Part shown: positions 5,648 through 13,325 of the stretch, in pieces
How the letters are laid out: every line of letters begins with the position of its first letter
Numbering within the stretch: position 1 is the first letter of the stretch
NCBI GenBank assembly: GCA_905215115.1
Contig: CAJMOP010000038.1
Coordinates: 1-16,906 of the forward strand
DNA: 16,906 bases
Reading direction: 5' to 3'
Source: an uncultured bacterium
Lineage (GTDB): Bacteria; Actinomycetota; Coriobacteriia; Coriobacteriales; Coriobacteriaceae
Position numbers and translations under genes: made by a program
Notes under the pieces: generated by a model
What the model was told of the DNA's origin: nothing
Seen by the model: only the letters and a program-made list of their open reading frames with translations
The model's database searches: none

Positions 5648-6358
5648 TTGTCCCAGCTCGAGAAATGCGACCGCCGGTCCCTTCGCTCGCAGCGTGCCCT
5701 TCGCCAGGCACTTGCCAGCGAGCTTGCCGAAAGCGGCGACCTTTCGCGCATTAATGTCGCGTCGCTCACCGAGCGCGCTGGCCTTACGCGCCGCACGTTC
5801 TATTCGCATTACCGCGATATCCCCGACTTTATCAATCAAATCGAGGACGGCTTGCTGGCCGAGATCCGTGAGCGCATTGAGCTCATCACCGCAGCTCAGC
5901 TGCCCGATCTCTATCACAACATCGATGAGCTCGAGCCGGCGCCCGGTTCGGTTGATCTGCTGCGTTATCTTGCGGCCAACCGCGACTTAATCGGTGCGCT
6001 GCTGGGTCCGGGCGGCGACCAGGCCTTTATTAAAAGGATTATCGACACCGCGCGTGAGGCTGTGGTGCCGCGTGCGCAGACGGGCATTTTGGGCCTAGCG
6101 CTGGGTACGTTCTTTGACTACTACGTCACCTACGTTGTGAGTGCCGAGGTCGGCATGATTCAGCGCTGGTTTGAGCGTGGGCTCACCGAATCGCCCGAGG
6201 CCATGGCACGCATTATGACGGTTATCGCCTTTGTGCGTCCCGGCGACTTGTATGGCCAACCCATCGATATCAACGTGCCGGAATACGGCATGAAGCTATT
6301 GAACTTGCAGCTCGAAGACGCGGTCGACACCGCCGTGTCCGTTGAGTCCCATAACTAA
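5648..6358 (+). CDS. TetR-family regulator of the dehydratase operon
   Basis: The protein has 236 residues and begins at TTG, with AAGGAGG four bases before it; no ATG or GTG start fits the family N-terminus. The DNA-binding domain (residues ~12-60) contains LTERAGLTRRTFYSHYRDIPDFI. The C-terminal half has RYLAANRDLIGALLG and a segment FFDYYVTYVVSAEVGMIQRWF, a layout seen in TetR proteins of the DhaS-like, C-terminal domain 8 group. The 2-hydroxyacyl-CoA dehydratase gene starts only 12 bases after the stop codon, so the two are co-transcribed. The regulator probably senses a CoA ester or its acid and controls the whole operon through the dyads at 5582-5626; that role is inferred. Confidence 0.88.
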   Translation: MSQLEKCDRRSLRSQRALRQALASELAESGDLSRINVASLTERAGLTRRTFYSHYRDIPDFINQIEDGLLAEIRERIELITAAQLPDLYHNIDELEPAPGSVDLLRYLAANRDLIGALLGPGGDQAFIKRIIDTAREAVVPRAQTGILGLALGTFFDYYVTYVVSAEVGMIQRWFERGLTESPEAMARIMTVIAFVRPGDLYGQPIDINVPEYGMKLLNLQLEDAVDTAVSVESHN

Positions 6359-6370
6359 GAGGAGAGACAG

Positions 6371-9300
6371 ATGAGCAAACTCGTCGAGGGCATTAAGGAC
6401 CGTATGGTCGCTGCCGCGCGTGAGGCCGCGCCCGCCGTGGCGGATGCCGCGCAGAAGGCGGCGACCGCTGCTGCCGAGATAGTCACTGAGAAAGTCGCCG
6501 AGGCTAAGAGCGCGGCGGGGGAGGCATTCGTTGCCGGCGCAACGACTGACGCAACCGCGGCCAACGCTGCAGATCCCGTAGCCGCTACCGCTGTCCACGC
6601 CCCCGAAGGCGCGATCTTCAACCCCGAGGCCGCCCGCGGCAACCTGCACCTGGGCATCGACGTGGGCTCCACCACCGTTAAGCTCGCTGTGCTCAACGAC
6701 GACAACCAGATTGTCTACGCCAAGTACCAGCGTCACCACACCGACGTCCGCGCTTGCGCCCGCGACCTGTTCGAGGGTGCTGCGACCGTGCTGCCGACGG
6801 CCCAGATGACCTGCGCCATTACCGGCTCGGGCGGCCTGCTGCTGTCCCAGTGGCTCGACCTGGAGTTTGTCCAGGAGGTCATCGCCAGCAAGCGTGCCGT
6901 CGAGACCCTCATTCCGGCCACCGATGTCGCCATCGAGCTGGGCGGCGAGGACGCCAAGATCATCTACTTTGACAACGGCATCGAGCAGCGCATGAACGGC
7001 ACCTGCGCCGGCGGTACGGGCGCGTTCATCGACCAGATGGCAACCCTGCTGCACACCGACGCGAGCGGCCTCAACGAGCTCGCGGCCAACGCCACCACCA
7101 TCTATCCCATCGCTAGCCGTTGCGGCGTCTTTGCCAAGACCGATGTGCAGCCGCTCCTCAACGAGGGCGCCCGCCCCGAAGACGTGGCCGCCTCCATCTT
7201 CCAGGCCGTTGTGACCCAGACCATCTCGGGCCTGGCGTGCGGCCGTCCCATTCGCGGCAACGTCGCCTTCCTGGGCGGCCCGCTGCGGTATCTCTCCGAG
7301 CTGCGCCACCGCTTCTACCTCACGCTCAACCTGGACGAGGAGCATCGTATCGTGCCCCAAAACGCCCACCTGTTTGTGGCGAGCGGCGCCGCCATGGCGC
7401 ACGAGTCCAACAAGCTCAGCACGTTCCCGCAGCTCATCGAGGCTATCGACAGCTTAGGCGACACGCAGGGTGCCGAGGTCGAGCGCCTGGATCCGCTCTT
7501 TGCCACCGACGAGGACTTTGCTGAGTTCAAAACCCGCCACGACCAGGAAGTCGTCCCCAAGGGCAAGCTCGACGGCTACACCGGCCGCGTGTTCATTGGC
7601 ATCGACGCCGGTTCCACCACCATGAAGGCCGCACTCGTGGGCGAGGACGGTCAGCTGCTGCACACCTGGTACGGCAACAACAACGGCGACATCCTAGGCA
7701 CGGCCAAGGTCATCATGGCCGATTTCTACAACCACATCCCTGCCGGCTGCACCATCGGCCACGTGACTACCACGGGCTACGGCGAGGCGCTGCTCATCGA
7801 GGCCCTCAAGGCCGATTCCGGCGAGATCGAGACCGTTGCGCACCTGCGCGGCGCCAAGGCATTCCTGCCCGGCGTCGAGTTTATCCTGGACATCGGCGGC
7901 CAGGACATGAAGTGCCTGCGCGTCAAGGACGGTGTCATCGAGCACATCATGCTCAACGAGGCCTGCTCGTCGGGCTGCGGCAGCTTTATCGAGAGTTTCG
8001 CTGTCTCCATGAACATGGACGTGCGCGCGTTCGCCGACGCCGCCATCCATGCCAAGGCCCCCGTCGACCTGGGCAGCCGCTGCACGGTCTTTATGAACTC
8101 GCGCGTCAAGCAGGCGCAAAAGGAAGGCGCCACGGTGGGTGACATCGCGGCCGGCCTGTCCTATTCCGTCATCAAGAATGCCCTGTTCAAGGTCATTAAG
8201 CTGCGCGACCCCAAGGAGATCGGCAGTCAGGTGATCGTCCAGGGCGGCACCTTTATGTCCGATGCCACGCTGCGTGCGTTTGAGCAGCTCACCGGCGTTC
8301 ACGCCGTGCGCCCCGACATCGCCGGCTGCATGGGCGCCTACGGTGCGGCCCTGCTCGCCCGCGATCGCGCCGGCGCCGATGGCATTTCGACCATTCTTTC
8401 TGCCGAGGACATCGCGCACCTCACCGTGACGCAAAAGCATGTCCGCTGCGGCCGTTGCTCCAACAACTGCCAGCTCACCGTCAACGACTTTGGCGGCGGC
8501 AGGCGCTTCATTACCGGTAACCGCTGCGAGAAGGGTGCCGGCCACAAAAAGCAAAAGACCGAAGCCCCCAACCTCTTCAAAAAGAAAAACGAGCTGCTGT
8601 TTAACCGCGAGGTGCTGAGCCCCGACGAGGCCCCGCGCGGCACCGTGGGTATCCCGCGCGCACTCAACATGTACGAGAACTACCCCTTCTGGCACGCGTT
8701 CTTTACGCGCCTGGGCTTTAGCGTGCAGCTGTCCGACCAGTCGAGCAAGAAGACCTACCAGGCGGGCATCGAGTCCATGCCGTCCGAGAGCGTGTGCTAT
8801 CCGGCCAAGATGAGCCACGGCCACGTGATGAATCTCATCGACCGTGACGTCGACTTCATCTGGATGCCGTGCGTGCGCTGGGAGCGCAAGGAGGATCCGA
8901 CGGCTGGCAACTGCTATAACTGCCCCATCGTCATGAGCTACCCCACGGCGTTGGCACTCAACATCGACGAGATCCGCGAGCAGAACATCGAGTTCCTGTA
9001 TCCGTTTGTGCCCTATCACGACAAGACCGAGCTCAAGCGCCGTCTGTATCAGGTGCTCGCCGTCGACCGTGTGGCCGATGCGCAAGCCGGTCGCGGTCGC
9101 GTGCGTGGGCCCAAGATCACGCGCTCCGAGGTCGATGCCGCTGTCAACGCTGCCTTTGAGGCCGATGCGCGTTTCCATGAGGACATCCAGACCATGGGCG
9201 AGGAGGCTCTTAAGTGGGTCGAGGACCACGGTGGCCACGGCATTGTGCTCGCCGGCCGCCCCTACCATAACGACCCCGAGATCAACCATGCCCTGCCCGA

Positions 9301-11173
9301 GCTTATCTCGAGCTTTGGCTTTGCGGTCTTTACCGAGGATTCGCTCGCGCACCTGGTAAAGCCTGAGCGTCCGATTCGCGTCGTCGACCAGTGGATGTAC
9401 CACAGCCGCCTGTATGCCGTCGCCCGTTTTGTGACGATGCGCAACGACCTGGATCTGATCCAGCTCAATTCCTTCGGCTGTGGCCTGGACGCTCTGACCA
9501 CCGACCAGGTGCAGGAAATCCTTGAGGCCAGCGGCAAGATCTACACCGTGCTCAAGATCGACGAGGTGTCCAACCTGGGCGCTGCGCGCATCCGCATCCG
9601 CTCGCTCATGGCGGCGCTCAAGGACCAGGAGGCCGAGCGCTTGGCCGAGGCTACGGCAGCGGGCGAGGCCTACGAGCAGGGCGACGCCGCGCCGGTGGCA
9701 CCCTCCATGGATGCTCCCGCATTCGCGAGCCGCAAGTACACGTTCGAGGCGCAGCGTGAGAGCGCCTCGACCGCATGGCCCAAGGTGCCCTTTACCGAGC
9801 AGATGCGCGAGGAGGGTTACACCATCCTGTGCCCGCAGATGGCGCCGATCCACTTTGACCTGGTCAAAGAGGTGTTCCGCGGTGCCGGCTACAACCTGGA
9901 GCTGCTGCCCTCGACTGACCACGATGCCGTCGAGGCCGGTCTGCGCTATGTGAACAACGACATCTGCTATCCGTCGATCCTGGTGACGGGTCAGATCATG
10001 GAGGCCATCGAGAGCGGTCGGTACGACCTGTCCAAGACAGCCGTGGTCATCAGCCAGACCGGCGGTGGCTGCCGTGCCACCAACTACATCGCGCTTATCC
10101 GCAAGGCCCTGCGCGAGAGCGGCCACCCCGAGATTCCGGTGATCTCGCTTTCGGCCGTGGCGCTGGGCGAGGACAACCCCGGCTTTAAGATTACGCCGGC
10201 GCTGCTTAAGCAGGCAGTCTACGCGGTGCTCTTTGGCGACGTGATGATGCAGATGCTCTATCGTTGCCGCCCGTACGAGGCAACGCCCGGTGCGGCGAAC
10301 GCACTCTACGAGGAGTACATGGCGCGCGCCCGCAAGCTGGCGCCCAAGTTCAACAGGCATAACTACACCAAGCTGTGCCGCGAGGCCATCCGCGCGTTCG
10401 ACTCCATGCCGCTCGTGGGCGAGGGCACCAAGCCGCGCGTGGGCGTGGTCGGCGAGATCTTGGTCAAGTTCCATCCCACGGCCAACAACCACGTGGTCGA
10501 CGTTATCGAGCGCGAGGGCTGCGAGGCCGTGGTGCCGGGCCTGCTCGACTTCTTCCTGTACTCCATGAGCAACGCCGAGCTGCAGAAGGACGAGCTGGGA
10601 AGCTCTCCCACTACGCGCGCGGGCATGCAGGCGCTCATCAAGCTGGTGGACTGGATGCGCACGCCGGTGGAGGAGATGCTCGAGAAGTCCCGCCGCTTTG
10701 AGGCGCCCGAGCGCATCGGCACCATGGCCGACAAGGCCCGCACGGTGCTTTCGGTGTGCAACAACATGGGCGAGGGCTGGCTGCTCACGGCCGAGATGCT
10801 CGACCTGATCGATCACGGTGCGCCCAATATCATCTGCACGCAGCCCTTCGCGTGCCTGCCCAACCACGTGGTGGGCAAGGCCGTGATCAAGGAGCTGCGC
10901 CGCCAGCATCCCGAGAGCAACATTGTCGCGGTGGACTACGACCCCGGTGCGTCCGAGGTCAACCAGCTCAACCGTATTAAGCTCATGATCAGTGTGGCCA
11001 AGGAGAACATGCGCGCCGGCAAGGGCTTTAAGCTCGAGAAGGTGGCGCCGCTCGCGATGGACGAGGTCACCGGCCAGATGCGCGCCCACGACGGCTGCGT
11101 GAGCTGCGAGCCGGCCAGCGAGGAAGCCGTTGCGTCGGTCGCCGAGCGTCTGGGACGCGGCATTAAGAAGTAG
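6371..11173 (+). CDS. 2-hydroxyacyl-CoA dehydratase/activase giant fusion protein with two activase domains
   Basis: This protein has 1600 residues. Residues 1-85 form an Ala-rich, charged helical extension. An activase domain follows at ~91-345 (GIDVGSTTVK at 95, NGTCAGGTGAF, IASRCGVF), then a second at ~405-675 (GIDAGSTTMK at 410, NEACSSGCGSF, LGSRCTVF). Both keep the ATP-binding signature and the two cysteines that in HgdC-type activases hold a [4Fe-4S] cluster between subunits. A CGRCSNNC cysteine cluster starts at 693. A DUF2229-type domain begins near 760 (GIPRALNMYENY), and an HgdB-like C-terminal region near 1152 (ILCPQMAPIHFD, NNDICYP, QTGGGCRATNY). In this family ATP-driven electron injection activates radical dehydration of 2-hydroxyacyl-CoA; the substrate is not predictable. 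It is the last gene of the operon with the TetR regulator, and a strong terminator follows. Confidence 0.9.
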   Translation: MSKLVEGIKDRMVAAAREAAPAVADAAQKAATAAAEIVTEKVAEAKSAAGEAFVAGATTDATAANAADPVAATAVHAPEGAIFNPEAARGNLHLGIDVGSTTVKLAVLNDDNQIVYAKYQRHHTDVRACARDLFEGAATVLPTAQMTCAITGSGGLLLSQWLDLEFVQEVIASKRAVETLIPATDVAIELGGEDAKIIYFDNGIEQRMNGTCAGGTGAFIDQMATLLHTDASGLNELAANATTIYPIASRCGVFAKTDVQPLLNEGARPEDVAASIFQAVVTQTISGLACGRPIRGNVAFLGGPLRYLSELRHRFYLTLNLDEEHRIVPQNAHLFVASGAAMAHESNKLSTFPQLIEAIDSLGDTQGAEVERLDPLFATDEDFAEFKTRHDQEVVPKGKLDGYTGRVFIGIDAGSTTMKAALVGEDGQLLHTWYGNNNGDILGTAKVIMADFYNHIPAGCTIGHVTTTGYGEALLIEALKADSGEIETVAHLRGAKAFLPGVEFILDIGGQDMKCLRVKDGVIEHIMLNEACSSGCGSFIESFAVSMNMDVRAFADAAIHAKAPVDLGSRCTVFMNSRVKQAQKEGATVGDIAAGLSYSVIKNALFKVIKLRDPKEIGSQVIVQGGTFMSDATLRAFEQLTGVHAVRPDIAGCMGAYGAALLARDRAGADGISTILSAEDIAHLTVTQKHVRCGRCSNNCQLTVNDFGGGRRFITGNRCEKGAGHKKQKTEAPNLFKKKNELLFNREVLSPDEAPRGTVGIPRALNMYENYPFWHAFFTRLGFSVQLSDQSSKKTYQAGIESMPSESVCYPAKMSHGHVMNLIDRDVDFIWMPCVRWERKEDPTAGNCYNCPIVMSYPTALALNIDEIREQNIEFLYPFVPYHDKTELKRRLYQVLAVDRVADAQAGRGRVRGPKITRSEVDAAVNAAFEADARFHEDIQTMGEEALKWVEDHGGHGIVLAGRPYHNDPEINHALPELISSFGFAVFTEDSLAHLVKPERPIRVVDQWMYHSRLYAVARFVTMRNDLDLIQLNSFGCGLDALTTDQVQEILEASGKIYTVLKIDEVSNLGAARIRIRSLMAALKDQEAERLAEATAAGEAYEQGDAAPVAPSMDAPAFASRKYTFEAQRESASTAWPKVPFTEQMREEGYTILCPQMAPIHFDLVKEVFRGAGYNLELLPSTDHDAVEAGLRYVNNDICYPSILVTGQIMEAIESGRYDLSKTAVVISQTGGGCRATNYIALIRKALRESGHPEIPVISLSAVALGEDNPGFKITPALLKQAVYAVLFGDVMMQMLYRCRPYEATPGAANALYEEYMARARKLAPKFNRHNYTKLCREAIRAFDSMPLVGEGTKPRVGVVGEILVKFHPTANNHVVDVIEREGCEAVVPGLLDFFLYSMSNAELQKDELGSSPTTRAGMQALIKLVDWMRTPVEEMLEKSRRFEAPERIGTMADKARTVLSVCNNMGEGWLLTAEMLDLIDHGAPNIICTQPFACLPNHVVGKAVIKELRRQHPESNIVAVDYDPGASEVNQLNRIKLMISVAKENMRAGKGFKLEKVAPLAMDEVTGQMRAHDGCVSCEPASEEAVASVAERLGRGIKK

Positions 11174-11201
11174 CTTGCCCGCTATGGGCTAGATATGAGA
11201 C

Positions 11202-11238
11202 AAACGGGTGGCAGCCGTGCCGGCTACCACCCGTTTTT
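11202..11238 (+). terminator. Intrinsic terminator of the TetR/dehydratase operon
   Basis: AAACGGGTGGCAGCCG and CGGCTACCACCCGTTT form a 16-bp stem with one C-A mismatch and a 3-base loop, ending in TTTTT. It lies 28 bases after the dehydratase stop codon. Confidence 0.9.
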
Positions 11239-11290
11239 GCTGGACATATGTTGCGTAAACGCCCCAACTATCACCCTTTGCGAACTTAGA

Positions 11291-11420
11291 TTTCGGAAGT
11301 ATGCGGCAAAATCTGAATAGGCCGAGCACACCGGATATGACAAAGCTCTGTACCTGCGGTTTTATTGGCGAAAATCAGGACGTGCTCAAGAGTTTCGGAA
11401 TTTGCCGCATACTTCCGAAA
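11291..11420. repeat. 130-bp inverted-repeat element in the 350-bp gap between dehydratase and dehydrogenase genes
   Basis: The 20 bases at 11291-11310 (TTTCGGAAGTATGCGGCAAA) are exactly reverse-complemented at 11401-11420. Inside, GAGCAC (11324) and GTGCTC (11382) form a nested pair, so the unit can fold into one long hairpin. ACATATGT occurs on either side (11244 and 11472) and may be an outer boundary. A 35-bp piece of the left half recurs at 12586. There is no coding sequence inside; it could be a MITE-like or REP-like element. The remainder of 11239-11589 shows no gene. Confidence 0.75.
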
Positions 11421-11589
11421 ACGACGTCTCGGTGGCACCAAAAACTGCCCTCGGAACCCCTGAGATAATGAACATATGTAGCCGTTTGCCGCGAAATACC
11501 GCCCGTTTATAGAACCCACCCCCAGCGCGCGTCATCCTTACGGTTGAATAAATACACATCTATGGAATTACGTAAGAGAGGGCCGTTCC

Positions 11590-12549
11590 ATGAGCTACAA
11601 GACCGTTTGTGTTGCCGGCGGCGGCGTGTTGGGAAGCCAGATTGCCTTTCAGGCTGCCTACTGCGGCTTTGATGTAACGATTTGGCTGCGCAGCGAGGGC
11701 AGCATCGGCCGCACCCAGCCCAAGATCGATCACGTGCGCAAGGAGTACATCGCGGCAATCGAGGGCATGGCGGACGGCACGGGCGAGTGGTGCGCCGGTA
11801 TCGCCGATGGCACCCAGCCCTTCGACAAGGAAGCGGCGCTCGCCGCCGTCGAGCGTGCCTACTCCACACTCAAGCTGGAGCTCGATCTTGCCAAGGCCGT
11901 GGCCGACGCCGACCTGGTCATCGAGTCTATGGCCGAGGACACTCAGGCAAAAATCGACTTCTACAAGAAGCTCGCCCCGGTTCTGCCGCAAAAGACCGTC
12001 ATCGTGACCAACTCATCCACGCTGCTGCCGAGCACCTTTGCCAAGTACACCGGCCGTCCCGAGAAGTACCTGTCGCTGCACTTTGCCAACTCCATCTGGA
12101 AGAACAACATGACCGAGGTCATGGCACAGGACCAAACCGACAAGCGCTACTTCGACGAGCTCGTCGACTTTGCCAACGATATCCGTATGCTTGCCCTGCC
12201 CGTCAACAAGGAAAAGAACGGCTACCTGCTCAATTCCATGTTGGTGCCGTGGCTGCTTTCGGGCCTTGACCTGTATGTTTCGGGTGTGAGTGACCCCAAG
12301 AGCATCGACCTTGCATGGACGCGGGGCACCGGCGCCCCCAAGGGCCCGTTCCGCGTATTCGACACGGTGGGTATCCAGACGGCCTACAACATCGTCATGC
12401 AGTATCAGAAGGTCCCGGGCCTGGTGAGCCCGCTGCTCAAGAAGATGATGATGCCCTACAACTTTAAGGCTATGGCATCCGTCCTCAAGAAAATGCTCGA
12501 CGAAGGTAAGCTGGGCGAAAGCTCGGGCGAGGGCTTCTTCAAGTACTAA
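11590..12549 (+). CDS. 3-hydroxyacyl-CoA dehydrogenase family protein
   Basis: This is a 319-residue NAD-dependent dehydrogenase, the usual size for a single-function family member. The N-terminal Rossmann motif is VAGGGVLGSQIAF (G10-x-x-V-x-G15). VIESMAEDTQAKIDFYKKL and TNSSTLLPS are the conserved lead-in to the active site. LHFANSIWKNNMTEVM holds the catalytic histidine (H164) and the asparagine/glutamate region. The C-terminal helical domain contains LLNSMLVPWL. Expected chemistry is oxidation or reduction of 3-hydroxyacyl-CoA/3-oxoacyl-CoA. The motif HFANSIW differs from the common HFFNPVP, so it belongs to a divergent branch and the acyl chain is unknown. It is monocistronic and separated from the dehydratase by a terminator and a repeat, although a shared fermentation route is plausible. 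Confidence 0.88.
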   Translation: MSYKTVCVAGGGVLGSQIAFQAAYCGFDVTIWLRSEGSIGRTQPKIDHVRKEYIAAIEGMADGTGEWCAGIADGTQPFDKEAALAAVERAYSTLKLELDLAKAVADADLVIESMAEDTQAKIDFYKKLAPVLPQKTVIVTNSSTLLPSTFAKYTGRPEKYLSLHFANSIWKNNMTEVMAQDQTDKRYFDELVDFANDIRMLALPVNKEKNGYLLNSMLVPWLLSGLDLYVSGVSDPKSIDLAWTRGTGAPKGPFRVFDTVGIQTAYNIVMQYQKVPGLVSPLLKKMMMPYNFKAMASVLKKMLDEGKLGESSGEGFFKY

Positions 12550-12585
12550 AAATGATCTCTTGGGGGCGGAAGCGTTGAGGATCTA

Positions 12586-12620
12586 CGGTAGTATGCGACA
12601 AGATCTGAATAGGTCGAGCA
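12586..12620. repeat. Partial, degenerate second copy of the inverted-repeat element
   Basis: These 35 bases match 11294-11328 at 31 positions (shared core ATCTGAATAGG and CGAGCA). The right-hand arm is not evident downstream. It lies in the gap between the dehydrogenase and the small membrane protein, and looks like a decayed relic of the same element. Confidence 0.65.
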
Positions 12621-12779
12621 AGAGCTGTAGCGCGCGTTGACGTTTGCCCAATAGAACGCAAAAATGCACCGTTCGCCGATACTCCTCTCGCGAGTGGTTG
12701 CCATATGGTTTGATGTTGGAAACATATGATTGCCGACAGGCCGTAGGTGACATTCGCCATGATATCGGAGGTACCAAGT

Positions 12780-12818
12780 ATGTTTCGTGCTCCGTTAAAC
12801 AAGTATCGGGCTGGCTGA
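12780..12818 (+). CDS. 12-residue leader ORF before the small membrane protein
   Basis: ATG at 12780 has GGAGGT seven bases upstream, a near-ideal ribosome binding site, and reads MFRAPLNKYRAG before a TGA at 12816-12818. The next gene's ATG begins one base after that stop and has no ribosome binding site of its own, which suggests translational coupling. Alternatively the downstream gene once began here and a frameshift separated the two. No attenuator hairpin is evident. Confidence 0.4.
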   Translation: MFRAPLNKYRAG

Positions 12819-12819
12819 C

Positions 12820-13269
12820 ATGAGCCGCCGTTTTGTCTCGATAACCGTTGCAGTGGTTTGCCTGGCAGTGCTTCTGGGCGCTATAGGGCAGTTCGCTATA
12901 AGTCGAGAAACATCCTATATGCAGGAATGTGCTTCCGAAGGCTTTGCCATTGACGGTTACTATCGGGATGACGAAACAAGTCGGGAAACCCTGGCTTTTC
13001 TTGAGGAGGACAACTGTCGATGGCAGCTGGTCGACCAAGACGGAATCTGCGCAGACGGGCAGTTTAAGCGTACGGATGACCCCAACATCCTGATATTAAA
13101 GAAGGAAAACGGCGAAGAATTCGGTACGGTCCACGTGGCGTATATTTCGCGCCGACGCGATCAGGGCTTGCTCTACCTATTTAGAGATACCAGGGTGACC
13201 CGTTTTTATCTGGTGAGTACCGGCCCGGCGTTTACAGTGGAGTCTGGCGATGTCGATGCGGACAGCTGA
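12820..13269 (+). CDS. Hypothetical membrane-anchored protein
   Basis: The protein has 149 residues. Residues 6-27 form one hydrophobic helix after a basic start (MSRR), a signal anchor or uncleaved signal, so the rest is probably outside the cell membrane. The soluble part is polar and mostly beta-like, with two cysteines (in NCRWQL and GICADG) flanking a short segment that resembles a small lipocalin-like or immunity-type beta fold: WQLVDQDG, ADGQFKR, ILILKKENGEEFGTVHVAYI. I recognise no family. The start has no clear ribosome binding site and may depend on the 12-residue ORF just upstream. Base composition is lower in GC than in the flanking genes, which hints at a faster-evolving or acquired gene. 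Confidence 0.65.
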   Translation: MSRRFVSITVAVVCLAVLLGAIGQFAISRETSYMQECASEGFAIDGYYRDDETSRETLAFLEEDNCRWQLVDQDGICADGQFKRTDDPNILILKKENGEEFGTVHVAYISRRRDQGLLYLFRDTRVTRFYLVSTGPAFTVESGDVDADS

Positions 13270-13293
13270 TTCACGGCAATAAAACAGCGAGCG

Positions 13294-13316
13294 GGGCGCA
13301 GTCGTGATCTGCGCCC
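13294..13316. terminator. Hairpin between convergent genes, candidate bidirectional terminator
   Basis: GGGCGCAG and CTGCGCCC form a perfect 8-bp stem with a 7-base loop, midway between the small membrane protein gene and the convergent DUF389 gene. Neither side has an immediate T-run; on the minus strand TTTTA comes about a dozen bases later. Confidence 0.5.
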
Positions 13317-13325
13317 TACATCACG

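Noticed and set aside
7694..11089. A 1131-codon open frame on the minus strand opposite the dehydratase/activase gene
   Set aside because: It is a mirror effect of GC-rich codons; the product is His/Arg/Gly-rich without any domain, and the plus-strand gene is unmistakable.
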